Shown here: in pieces, positions 42,851 through 52,468 of the stretch
Numbering within the stretch: the first letter of the stretch is position 1
Layout of the letters: each line of letters begins with the position of its first letter
Assembly: GCF_018449795.1 (NCBI RefSeq)
Contig: NZ_JAAVVE010000016.1
Location: forward strand, 22,828-86,827
Reading direction: 5' to 3'
Length of the DNA stretch: 64,000 nt
Origin: Sphingomonas sp. dw_22
GTDB taxonomy: Bacteria; Pseudomonadota; Alphaproteobacteria; Sphingomonadales; Sphingomonadaceae
Made by a program: the position numbers and the translations under genes
Notes under the pieces: model-generated
What the model saw: the letters and a program-made list of their open reading frames with translations, nothing else
Databases searched by the model: none
What the model was told of the DNA's origin: nothing

Positions 42851-44589
42851 ACCCTCCCGCCAAGAATGCGAGCCTCTGGCCGGCGATCGCCCTCGGCTGG
42901 GCACTCGCATGCCTGGTGCTGGTCGCGGCGGGCTGGGGCGATATCGCGCGGCTGAAATTCCCCGATCCCGACGATCCGATGCGCCTGTTGCAGGTGCGCG
43001 ACTGGCTGGCCGGGCAAAGCTGGTGGGACGTGAGCCAGCACCGGCTTGCGGCAGGCGCGATGCACTGGTCGCGGCTGGTGGACCTGCCGATCGCGGGGGT
43101 GATCCTGGCGATGCGGCCGCTGCTGGGACAGGCCGGGGCCGAGCTGGCCGCGCTGATCGCTGTGCCGCTGATCACGTTGCTCGCGGTCCTCGCGCTCGCC
43201 GCGCATCTCACGCGGCGGCTGGCCGGGCCGGACCTTGGCCGCTTGGCCGTGCTGATCGTGCCGCTGTCGGTGCCGATCCTCTACCAGACGCGCCCGCTGC
43301 GGGTCGATCATCATGGCTGGCAGATCGTGCTTGCACTTGCCGCGCTGGTGCTGCTGGCCGGCAAGCCGACGATACGCGCCGGCGCGCTGATCGGGCTGTC
43401 GCTGGCCGCGCTGGTGACCATCTCGCTCGAAGGGCTGCCGATCGCGGCGGCGCTGTGCGGCATCGCCGCGCTGGCCTGGGCGTTCCAGCCCGGGCGGCGT
43501 GCGTCGCTGCTCGCGACGGTATGGAGCCTGTTCGCAAGCCTGTTGCTGCTGCAACTGGCGACGCGCGGCCCGGGCTATGCCGCGCCGCTCTGCGATGCGA
43601 TCACGCCGGACTGGATCGCTGCGATGGGTATCGCCGCGCTGGCGAGCTTCACCGGCCGCGCGCCCTTGCCAGTCCGCATCGGTGCGCTGGCGGTCGCCGG
43701 TGCCGCCGCGATCGGCTGGCTGGTGTTCCGGGCGCCCGCCTGCGTCGCCGGCCCCTTCGCGCAGCTCGATCCGCTGACCCGTTCGCTCTGGTATGAAAAT
43801 GTCTCGGAAGGGCTGCCGTTCTGGCGGCAATATCCGAGCTGGGCGATCATGACGATGGGTCTGCCGATCGTGGGCATCGTCGGCGCGGTGCTGGCGATCC
43901 GCGCGAGCGAAGGCGAGGCCCGCACGCGCTGGATCCTCCTGCTCGCGGCATTGATCCCCGCGACCCTGCTCGCGGCGTTGGTGATGCGCGCCGGCGCCAC
44001 CGCCAATGCCATTGCCGTCCCCAGCGTCGCCTGGGCATTGGGCGCGATGCTGGCGCGGGCGCGGGCAATTCCCTCGATCCCGTTGCGCACCGTGGCGACG
44101 GCGGCGGCGCTGCTGATCGCTTCGCCCGGGCTGACCGCCCTTGCGATACTCGGCTCCCCCCAGACCCAGGCGATGCACGCGCCTAGGGGCGATCAGGCCG
44201 CGCGGGGGCGTCCTGCCTGCACCGACGGAACCCAGATACGAGCGGTGGGGCAGCTTCCGTCCGGGATGATCTTCGCGCCCGTGGACGTCGCGCCCGACAT
44301 CCTAGTCGCGACGCACCACCGCGCCGTGGCGAGCGGCCATCACCGCAACATGGCGGCGATGCACGACGTCTTCGCCGCCTTCACCGGCACGCCCGAGACC
44401 GCCCATCGGCTGATCGTCGCGCGCGGCGCGCAATATGTGGCCGTCTGCCCGGGTCTCAACGAGCCGGAAATCTATCGCGAGGCCGCGCCGAACGGCTTCT
44501 GGGCGCGGCTGGAGCGGGGCGAGCGATTTCCCTGGCTCGAGCCCGTTCCGATCTCCGGTTCGCCGGTTCTCGTCTGGAAGCTGCGCTAG
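42847..44589 (+). CDS. GT-C-like polytopic membrane protein (paralogue of 33803-35665)
   Basis: Protein of 580 residues from the GTG at 42847, overlapping the upstream oxidoreductase stop by 4 bp. It repeats the plan of the other copy: [20 protein letters not shown] (D40, D42, D43), [17 protein letters not shown], and RVDHHGWQ (D154, H155, H156), with about ten spans and a C-terminal soluble domain ([34 protein letters not shown]). The two copies align along the whole length. This pair is reminiscent of GT66 oligosaccharyltransferases in motif arrangement. Since a FAD sugar enzyme is co-translated, a role in final transfer of a modified sugar or glycan is likely, but unproven. Confidence 0.72.
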   Translation: MNPPAKNASLWPAIALGWALACLVLVAAGWGDIARLKFPDPDDPMRLLQVRDWLAGQSWWDVSQHRLAAGAMHWSRLVDLPIAGVILAMRPLLGQAGAELAALIAVPLITLLAVLALAAHLTRRLAGPDLGRLAVLIVPLSVPILYQTRPLRVDHHGWQIVLALAALVLLAGKPTIRAGALIGLSLAALVTISLEGLPIAAALCGIAALAWAFQPGRRASLLATVWSLFASLLLLQLATRGPGYAAPLCDAITPDWIAAMGIAALASFTGRAPLPVRIGALAVAGAAAIGWLVFRAPACVAGPFAQLDPLTRSLWYENVSEGLPFWRQYPSWAIMTMGLPIVGIVGAVLAIRASEGEARTRWILLLAALIPATLLAALVMRAGATANAIAVPSVAWALGAMLARARAIPSIPLRTVATAAALLIASPGLTALAILGSPQTQAMHAPRGDQAARGRPACTDGTQIRAVGQLPSGMIFAPVDVAPDILVATHHRAVASGHHRNMAAMHDVFAAFTGTPETAHRLIVARGAQYVAVCPGLNEPEIYREAAPNGFWARLERGERFPWLEPVPISGSPVLVWKLR

Positions 44590-44629
44590 CCGCTTGCAGC
44601 ATCGCCCACCGCGCGCCTAGAAGCGCCGG

Positions 44630-46303
44630 ATGAAACGGGGTGAAGCGCTGCATTGGTGGCAGACACGATGGTTTGTCGCGATCGCCACCTTGATTGCGAT
44701 CGTGCCGCTGCTCTGGCCCGACATTCCGCCGCTCGTCGATCTGCCCGGCCATATGGGGCGCTATCGCGTCCAGCTCGTCTACGACCAGGTGCCGCATCTG
44801 CACGAATGGTATGATTTCCGCTGGGCGCTGATGGGCAATCTGGGCGTCGACCTCCTCGTCATTCCGCTGAGCAAGATCTTCGGGCTCGAGCTCGCGGTGA
44901 AGCTGATCGTCATCTCGATCCCGGCGATGACCGTGGCGGGGCTGCTGTGGATTTCCCGCGAAGTGCATGGCCGCATCCCGGCGACGGCGCTGTTCGCGCT
45001 GCCGCTCGCCTATGCGCACCCCTTCCACTTCGGCTTCGTCAATTTCGCGCTGTCGATGGCGCTGGCGCTGCTCGCCTTCGGCTGGTGGCTGCGGCTGGCG
45101 CGGCTGGGCAAGTTCCGGTTCCGATCGCTGGTGTTCCTGCCCCTGTCGGTGCTGATCTGGATCACCCACACGTTCGGCTGGGGCGTGCTCGGCGTGCTCG
45201 CCTTCTCGGCCGAGCTGATCCGCCAGCATGATCTGCGCCGTCGCCCGGACCTGCCCTGGCACAAGGACATCGTCCATGCCTGGCTGCTGCCCTGGGTTCA
45301 TGCCGGCATCCAGTGCCTGGTGCTGGCGCCGCCAGCGCTGCTGATGCTGATGTGGCGCAGCGGCGGGCATGTCAGCGGCCAGACGTTCGACTGGTTCAAC
45401 TGGCGCGCCAAGATGCTGTGGCTCACCCAGGTCTTCCGCGACCGCTGGCAGCTGTTCGACATCGCCAGCGTCGGCGTGCTGTTCCTGCTGATGCTGAAGG
45501 CGGTGCGCGATCCGAACATCCAATATTCGCGCAACCTGGCGCTTTCGGCGGGGCTGCTCGCCATCGTCTATATCCTGCTGCCGCGCGTCGTGTTCGGATC
45601 GGCCTATGCGGACATGCGGCTGGTGCCGTTCCTGCTCGCCATCGCGATCATCGCGATCCGGCCCAAGCCCGGCCTCTCGATCCGCGGCGCCGCCACCGTT
45701 GCGGCGCTGGGCTTCGCCTTCTTCCTCGTCCGGATCGGCGCGACCACCTACAGCTTCTTCCTGTATGACCAGAGCTATGACCGCGAGCTGAAGGCGCTCG
45801 ATCACTTGCCCGAGGGTTCGCGGCTGGTCAGCTTCGTGGGCGAGACCTGCTACAATGAATGGCGGATGACGCGCCTCCAGCACGTTCCCGCGCTCGCGCT
45901 GGAGCGCAAGCTCTCCTACACCAACGATCAATGGTCGATGCCCGGCGGGCAGCTCATGACCGTGCGCTATCGCGCCGCCCAGCGCTTCGCGCACGATCCG
46001 TCGGAGATCGTCACCGACGTCCAGTGCCCGCGCGAATGGTGGCGCCCGATCGCGCGCAGCCTGGCGGTCTTCCCGCGCGATGCGTTCGACTATGTCTGGC
46101 TGATCCGCCCGCCGGCCTATGATCCGCGCTTCGAGCAGGGGCTGATCCCCGTCTGGCGCGACGGCACCAGCGCGCTGTTCCGCATCGACCATTCGGTGCC
46201 CGGACCGCCGCTCCATCCCGGCGACCTGCCGATCCCCAAGCCCGAGGCGCAGGTGCTTCGCGAGGCGGCGGAGCGGGGGGAGATACTCGGCAACACCGAG
46301 TGA
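44630..46303 (+). CDS. polytopic membrane protein, probable GT-C fold
   Basis: Protein of 557 residues with roughly ten hydrophobic spans and a soluble C-terminal 160 residues. The first external loop reads PLVDLPGHMGRYRVQLVYDQVPHLHEWYDF, with an Asp in DLPGHMGR replacing the DxD style of its neighbours. AYAHPFHFGFVNFALSMALALLAFGWW and THTFGWGVLG are conserved-looking internal blocks. I do not recognise a named family. The gene lies 40 bp after the GT-C-like gene in the same direction, so it is in the glycan operon. It may be a further sugar-transferring or lipid-handling protein. Confidence 0.72.
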   Translation: MKRGEALHWWQTRWFVAIATLIAIVPLLWPDIPPLVDLPGHMGRYRVQLVYDQVPHLHEWYDFRWALMGNLGVDLLVIPLSKIFGLELAVKLIVISIPAMTVAGLLWISREVHGRIPATALFALPLAYAHPFHFGFVNFALSMALALLAFGWWLRLARLGKFRFRSLVFLPLSVLIWITHTFGWGVLGVLAFSAELIRQHDLRRRPDLPWHKDIVHAWLLPWVHAGIQCLVLAPPALLMLMWRSGGHVSGQTFDWFNWRAKMLWLTQVFRDRWQLFDIASVGVLFLLMLKAVRDPNIQYSRNLALSAGLLAIVYILLPRVVFGSAYADMRLVPFLLAIAIIAIRPKPGLSIRGAATVAALGFAFFLVRIGATTYSFFLYDQSYDRELKALDHLPEGSRLVSFVGETCYNEWRMTRLQHVPALALERKLSYTNDQWSMPGGQLMTVRYRAAQRFAHDPSEIVTDVQCPREWWRPIARSLAVFPRDAFDYVWLIRPPAYDPRFEQGLIPVWRDGTSALFRIDHSVPGPPLHPGDLPIPKPEAQVLREAAERGEILGNTE

Positions 46304-46310
46304 GGCGCGG

Positions 46311-47450
<1,140 letters not shown>

Positions 47451-47498
47451 GCCGGAAATGTAGGCACACTTCGCTGCGGTGCAACGATGCTTTGCGGC

Positions 47499-48683
47499 TT
47501 AGCCCCGCTTCCTCGCAAAACGCGCCAGGCCGGCTTCGAGATCGGCGATCAGGTCGTCCGGATCCTCCAGCCCGATCTGGAGCCGCACTGCCGGCCCCTC
47601 GGCCTCCCAGCGCGTGGCGCTGCGGAAGCGGTGCGGGTCGATCGGCAGGGCCAGGCTCTCATAGCCGCCCCAGCTGAAGCCGATGCCGAAATGCTCCAGC
47701 CCGTCGATCAGCGCGGCACGCGCCGCATCGTCGCCGCCGTTCAGCACGAAGGAGAACAGGCCCGATGCGCCCTTGAAGTCGCGGGCGAAGATCTCGTGCC
47801 CCGGGCAATCGGGCAGCGCCGGATGGAGCACGCGCGCCACTTCGGGCCGGGTCTTGAGCCATTCGGCGATCTTGAGCGCGGCCTCGCCATGCTGCTTCAG
47901 GCGCACCGCCATGGTGCGCAGCCCGCGCGTGCCCAGCCAGGCATCGTCGGGGCTGGCATATTGGCCGAGCTGGTAGCTCGCCGCACGCAGCCGCTCATAT
48001 TGACCCTCGGCGGCCGTCACCGATCCCAGCATCACGTCCGAATGGCCGACGACATATTTGGTGCAGGCGAGGATCGAATAATCGACGCCCATGGCGATCA
48101 CCGGCAACAGCAGCGGCGTCGCCCAGGTATTGTCGATCAGCGTGGTGATGCTGCGCGCCTTGGCGACGGCGACGATCGCGGGCACATCCTGCACCTCGAA
48201 GGTCAGGCTGCCGGGGCTCTCCATGAAGATCGCCTTGGTGCGATCGGTGCAGAGATCGGCGATGCGGGCGCCGATCAGCGGATCGTAGAAGGTTGTGTCG
48301 ATCCCGAAGCGCTTGAGCATGCCGCCGGCGAAGTTGCGCGTGGGATCATAGGCGCTGTCGGGCACCAGCAGCTCGTCGCCCGGGGCGAGCACCGCCAGCA
48401 GCGCCGTCGTCACCGCCGCGACGCCGGACGGATAGAGCAGGGTCGCCTCGGCGCCGGGCTCCAGCTCGGTCAGGGCATCGGCGAGCGTCCATTGGGTCGG
48501 GGTGCCGCGGCGGCCGTAGAACAGCTTGTGGTGCGTGTCCGCCGCGCCGCGCGCGCGCAAATCGGCAACGGTATCGTAGAGAATGGTCGATGCGCGCCAG
48601 ACGGGCGTGTTGACGATGCCCTGGGTCCATTCGGGCCGGCGGCCCGCCGAGACGATCTTCGTCGAATTCTTCTTGTCGGTCAT
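47499..48683 (-). CDS. metC: cystathionine beta-lyase
   Basis: Protein of 394 residues. It is a PLP enzyme of the Cys/Met metabolism family: STILYDTVADLRA, YGRRGTPTQWTLADALTELE, LYPSGVAAVTTALLAVL, LIDNTWATPLLLPVIAMGVDYSILACTKYVVGHSDVM with Schiff-base lysine K209, and the C-terminal RLQIGLEDPDDLIADLE. It cleaves cystathionine to homocysteine, pyruvate and ammonia. The start overlaps the sseA stop by 4 bp (ATGA), so translation is coupled to a sulfurtransferase. Cystathionine gamma-lyase or gamma-synthase is less likely given RRGTPTQ, typical of MetC-like members. Confidence 0.92.
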   Translation of the reverse strand: MTDKKNSTKIVSAGRRPEWTQGIVNTPVWRASTILYDTVADLRARGAADTHHKLFYGRRGTPTQWTLADALTELEPGAEATLLYPSGVAAVTTALLAVLAPGDELLVPDSAYDPTRNFAGGMLKRFGIDTTFYDPLIGARIADLCTDRTKAIFMESPGSLTFEVQDVPAIVAVAKARSITTLIDNTWATPLLLPVIAMGVDYSILACTKYVVGHSDVMLGSVTAAEGQYERLRAASYQLGQYASPDDAWLGTRGLRTMAVRLKQHGEAALKIAEWLKTRPEVARVLHPALPDCPGHEIFARDFKGASGLFSFVLNGGDDAARAALIDGLEHFGIGFSWGGYESLALPIDPHRFRSATRWEAEGPAVRLQIGLEDPDDLIADLEAGLARFARKRG

Positions 48684-49513
48684 GCAGGGCCCATTGCCTT
48701 GGGAGTGGAGGGATCGGCGCCCCATTCGGACCAGCTCCCGTCATAGAGCGCCGCGTCGTGCCCCAGCAGATGCGCCGCGAAGACCAGCACCGACGCGGTG
48801 ATCCCCGATCCGCAGGTCGCGACCAGCGGCTTGTCGAGATCGATGCCCGCCGCTTCGAATTCGGCGCGGATCGCGTCGAGCGGCTTCCAGGTCCGGTCGG
48901 GGTTGAACAGCCTGCTGTAAGTGAGGCTTTTCGAGCCCGGGATATGCCCCGATCCGCAATCGGGCCGGGGATCGGGCTCTTCTCCGGTAAAACGTGCCAT
49001 CGAGCGCGCATCGACGATCTGCTCGGAAGTCGTCTTGATCTCGGCCAAAGTGCGGACTTTCCCCTTTGCGGCTCCCGCCTGGAATGTGCCGGGCGAAGCG
49101 GCGGGGATGCCGGCCTCCAGCGGGCGTCCTTCGGCCTTCCACTTGGCGATGCCGCCGTCGAGGATCGCAGCCTCGACGCCGAACATGCGCAGCACCCACC
49201 AGGCGCGGCAGGACGTGTGGTGCGGGCTGTTGTCGTAGAGCAGGATCCGGCTGTCCGCCGTCACGCCCAGCGCGGCCATCCGCGCCTCGAACACCGCGCG
49301 CGGCGGCAGCATCGAGGGCAGGGGATCGTCGGCATCCACCAGCGTATCGAGGTCCAGGAAACGCGCGCCCGGGATATGCCCTTCGGCATATTCGGCGCGC
49401 GGCTCCTGCTTCGCGGCGCCGGGCAGCGTCGAGGTATAGGTTGCGTCGAGCACCAGCAGGCCGTCCGCGCCCGGCGCGGCGGCCAGCCATTCGGTCGTTA
49501 CGAGGTCATCCAT
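48680..49513 (-). CDS. sseA: 3-mercaptopyruvate sulfurtransferase
   Basis: Protein of 277 residues from the ATG at 49513, with AGGAG nine bases upstream. Two rhodanese domains: the first inactive one (about 5-130: LVTTEWLAAAPGADGLLVLDATY, HIPGARFLDLDTLVD, LYDNSPHHTSCRAWWVLRMFG), the second with the active-site loop CGSGITAS and Cys 234. This CGSG[IV]TA loop distinguishes mercaptopyruvate from thiosulfate sulfurtransferases. It transfers sulfur from mercaptopyruvate to acceptors such as thiols or cyanide in the cytoplasm. It shares an mRNA with metC, whose start codon overlaps its stop, making a sulfur amino-acid unit. Confidence 0.95.
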   Translation of the reverse strand: MDDLVTTEWLAAAPGADGLLVLDATYTSTLPGAAKQEPRAEYAEGHIPGARFLDLDTLVDADDPLPSMLPPRAVFEARMAALGVTADSRILLYDNSPHHTSCRAWWVLRMFGVEAAILDGGIAKWKAEGRPLEAGIPAASPGTFQAGAAKGKVRTLAEIKTTSEQIVDARSMARFTGEEPDPRPDCGSGHIPGSKSLTYSRLFNPDRTWKPLDAIRAEFEAAGIDLDKPLVATCGSGITASVLVFAAHLLGHDAALYDGSWSEWGADPSTPKAMGPA

Positions 49514-49559
49514 CACCGCAAGCTCCTAGAAGGATGCAAAGCGCGGGGCAAACACCTAC

Positions 49560-50015
49560 ATGGTGGCGATGGACGCCAAGCATCTCGGTAAGCAATCCGC
49601 TCTCCCGGCCTCGCCTGACGAAGCCGAGCTCGACTATGTTCCCAATCCGCGGCCGGGCTCGCGCTATCTGGTGCGCTTCGCCGCGCCCGAGTTCACCTCG
49701 CTCTGCCCGATCACCGGCCAGCCCGATTTCGCGCATCTGGTGATCGATTATGTGCCGCGCGCGACGATCGTGGAATCCAAGTCGCTCAAGCTGTTCCTCG
49801 GGTCTTTCCGCAATCACGGTGCCTTCCATGAGGATTGCACCGTCGGCATCGGCGAGCGGCTGTTCCGCGAGATGGCGCCGGAATGGCTGCGAATCGGCGG
49901 CTATTGGTATCCGCGCGGCGGCATCCCGATCGACGTGTTCTGGCAATCGGGCGAATCGCCCGCGGGCGTCTGGGTGCCGCCTCAGGATGTTTCCGGATAT
50001 CGGGGGCGCGGCTGA
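49560..50015 (+). CDS. queF: NADPH-dependent 7-cyano-7-deazaguanine reductase (QueF, unimodular)
   Basis: Protein of 151 residues, the short unimodular QueF type. The enzyme reduces the nitrile of preQ0 to the amine preQ1 using two NADPH, a step of queuosine synthesis. The nucleophilic cysteine is C49 in [13 protein letters not shown]. The conserved block [21 protein letters not shown] binds substrate and forms the subunit interface; the terminal [12 protein letters not shown] is also typical. An alternative ATG at 49569 would shorten it by three residues. It stands alone, divergent from sseA. Together with yhhQ and gluQ in this window it points to an active queuosine pathway. Confidence 0.95.
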   Translation: MVAMDAKHLGKQSALPASPDEAELDYVPNPRPGSRYLVRFAAPEFTSLCPITGQPDFAHLVIDYVPRATIVESKSLKLFLGSFRNHGAFHEDCTVGIGERLFREMAPEWLRIGGYWYPRGGIPIDVFWQSGESPAGVWVPPQDVSGYRGRG

Positions 50016-50057
50016 ACCTCAGATTTACAACGGCCCGTCGATTCTATATTCTGTTGC

Positions 50058-50075
50058 GTTGCACAACTGTGCAAC
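50058..50075. promoter_or_regulatory. 18-bp operator-like palindrome before the GT4-fusion/GH130 genes
   Basis: GTTGCACAACTGTGCAAC has perfect 8-bp arms and a 2-bp centre. It lies 80 bp upstream of the ATG at 50155, in the only sizeable gap before the operon. Even-spaced palindromes of this form are typical of LacI-type operators; no regulator gene is adjacent, so the binder is unknown. Confidence 0.5.
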
Positions 50076-50154
50076 CACGGCGAAAAGCGGGAGTTTGTAA
50101 AGGGACGCAGGGCGTTTTTGCCCAAAGTCGGTTTGCATTAGCGAAGGGTTGATA

Positions 50155-52425
50155 ATGGCACGGACGCAGCATCTCGAAGGGATCCGGCATCTTGCCCTGA
50201 TCGGCAATTTCCTGCCCCGCAAGTGCGGCATCGCGACCTACACCACGGACACCTACAACGCGCTGACGAAGCGCTATCCGGACCTGCAGGTCGACGTCTA
50301 TGCGATGGACGACCATCCGGGCCGCTACGCCTATCCCCCCGAAGTGACTCGCGCGATCCCGCAGAACGACCGCGCCGCCTATATCGAGGCCGCCCGCGCG
50401 ATCGAGGCGAGCGGCGCGCAGGCGCTGTGGATCCAGCACGAATATGGCATCTATGGCGGCTCGGCCGGCGATTTCCTGCTCGCGCTCACCGATCGCCTGT
50501 CGATCCCCGTCATCGTTACGCTCCACACCGTGCTCGAAAAGCCGAGCGCCGACGAGCGTCGCGTGATGGAGGCGCTGCTGCGCCGCGCCTCGCGCGTGAT
50601 CGTGATGGCCGAGCGCGGCTGCGACATATTGAAGCGCGTCCACGGCGTCGAGGACGCCAAGATGGTGATGATCCCCCACGGCGTGCCCGATCGTCCCTTT
50701 GTCGACCCTGACATGCTCAAGCCGGTGTTCGGCTGGGAAGGCCGCGACGTCATCCTCACCTTCGGCCTGCTCGCCCCCAACAAGGGGATCGAGAACATGA
50801 TCGAGGCGATGCCGGCGATCGTCGCCGCACGGCCGCAGGCGCTCTATGTCGTGCTCGGAGCCACCCACCCCAATCTCGTCGCGCATGAGGGCGAGGCCTA
50901 TCGCGACCGGCTGAAGGCGCTCGCGAGCGAAAAGGGCGTGGCGGATCATGTCCGTTTCATCGATGCGTTCGTCGGCCATGACGCGCTGATCGACTATCTC
51001 CAGGCGGCGGACATCTATGCGACGCCCTATACCAATCCGGCGCAGATCACGTCTGGCACGCTTTCCTATGCGGTGGGCGTCGGCAAGGCCGTGGTCTCTA
51101 CTCCCTATGTCCATGCCACCGAGATCCTCGATTCCGGCCATGGCGTGATCGTCGAGTTCTGCGACAGTGCAGGGTTCGCGCGCGAGATCACCAAGCTCCT
51201 GTCGGACAAGATTGCGCTCACCGCGCTTTCCGCGCGCGCCTATGCCCGCGGCCGCACGATGCTGTGGCCGTGCCTCGCCGAGCGCGCGGTGGCGGAGATC
51301 GCCATGATCGTCGCCGCCAAGCCGCGCCGCTTCGCCAAGGCGCGCGCCGAGCTGGCACCGCTCAAGCCCGACATCAGCGCGGTCGAGCGGATGAGCGATT
51401 CGACCGGCATGCTCCAGCATTCGATCTATTCGGTGCCCGATCGCCGCCACGGCTATTGCATCGACGACAATGCCCGCGCGCTGATCCTGATGTGCCGGAT
51501 CGAGGATATCGACGAGACGGTCCGCGACAAATGGACCAGCATCTATGCGTCCTTCGTCCAATATGCCTGGAATGCCGAGGAGCAGCGCTTCCGCAACTTC
51601 ATGAGCTTCGACCGCACCTGGTGCGAGGATGTGGGCTCGGAGGATTCGAACGGGCGTGCGCTCTGGGCGATGGGCGTCACCGCGCGCGACGCCCGCGCGC
51701 AGAAGCACCGCGACTGGGCCTCGACCATGTTCGACGCGACCGCATCGATCGCGCTCGATCTCGGCAGCCCGCGTGCCCGCGCCTTCGCGATGCTGGCCGC
51801 CGCCGCGATGATCGAGGCGCATCCGGGGCATCCGCTGGCGCGCACTATCCTGACGCGGTTCGGCGACGAACTGACCCAGTTGCTCGATCGGACGCGCCGG
51901 CCCGAATGGAAATGGTTCGAGATCGTCCTCGCCTATGACAATGCCCGCCTGCCCGAGGCGCTGCTGCGCGCCGGCCAGGTGCTGGGCCGTCCCGACTTCA
52001 TCGAGGTGGGGCTGGAGACGCTCGACTGGATCGTCGGGCGACAGACTTCGCCCGAGGGCCGTTTCCGGGCGGTGGGCACCGAGAGCTTCGGCCGCGCCTA
52101 TGCCGATCCGCTCCCGTTCGACCAGCAGCCGCTGGAGGCGCAGGCGACGATCGAGGCCTGTGTCGCCGCGCACGACGTGACCCGCGATCCGCGCTGGGCG
52201 GGCGAGGCGATGCGCGCCTATCGCTGGTATCTGGGTGCCAACGATCTCGAAATGCCGCTCGCCAGCCCGCAGGACGGCGGCTGCTTCGACGGGCTGATGC
52301 CCACCGGACTCAACCGCAACCAGGGCGCCGAATCGATTTTGGCCCTGCAACTCGCAAGTTGCGCGATTTCCGCTCTTTCAAAGCGCGCGGGAAACGTGGC
52401 AGGACCGGAACGCGCCGTCGCCTGA
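50155..52425 (+). CDS. GT4-fold glycosyltransferase fused to a barrel-type glycosidase-like domain
   Basis: Protein of 756 residues from the ATG at 50155 with AAGGG seven bases upstream. Residues 1-375 are GT-B like: LIGNFLPRKCGIATYTTDTYNAL, HEYGIYGGSAGDFLLAL, GLLAPNKGIENMIEAMP, and a donor region YATPYTNPAQITSGTLSYAVGVG around 289-310. In typical GT4 proteins an EX7E pair sits here; in this one the glutamates are replaced (N294 to G301 region). Residues 400-740 form a helical-barrel-like glycosidase domain with HGYCIDDNARALILMCRIED, SFDRTWCEDVGSEDSNGRALWA, FEIVLAYDNARLPEALLRA and PQDGGCFDGLMP. No signal peptide. A GH130 gene starts 44 bp downstream, so the two probably make or recycle an intracellular oligosaccharide, perhaps mannose-based. 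Confidence 0.85.
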   Translation: MARTQHLEGIRHLALIGNFLPRKCGIATYTTDTYNALTKRYPDLQVDVYAMDDHPGRYAYPPEVTRAIPQNDRAAYIEAARAIEASGAQALWIQHEYGIYGGSAGDFLLALTDRLSIPVIVTLHTVLEKPSADERRVMEALLRRASRVIVMAERGCDILKRVHGVEDAKMVMIPHGVPDRPFVDPDMLKPVFGWEGRDVILTFGLLAPNKGIENMIEAMPAIVAARPQALYVVLGATHPNLVAHEGEAYRDRLKALASEKGVADHVRFIDAFVGHDALIDYLQAADIYATPYTNPAQITSGTLSYAVGVGKAVVSTPYVHATEILDSGHGVIVEFCDSAGFAREITKLLSDKIALTALSARAYARGRTMLWPCLAERAVAEIAMIVAAKPRRFAKARAELAPLKPDISAVERMSDSTGMLQHSIYSVPDRRHGYCIDDNARALILMCRIEDIDETVRDKWTSIYASFVQYAWNAEEQRFRNFMSFDRTWCEDVGSEDSNGRALWAMGVTARDARAQKHRDWASTMFDATASIALDLGSPRARAFAMLAAAAMIEAHPGHPLARTILTRFGDELTQLLDRTRRPEWKWFEIVLAYDNARLPEALLRAGQVLGRPDFIEVGLETLDWIVGRQTSPEGRFRAVGTESFGRAYADPLPFDQQPLEAQATIEACVAAHDVTRDPRWAGEAMRAYRWYLGANDLEMPLASPQDGGCFDGLMPTGLNRNQGAESILALQLASCAISALSKRAGNVAGPERAVA

Positions 52426-52468
52426 CCTTCGTTGGCCGGCGGAATGCTCGGCTTCTTCGGGGGGTGCG

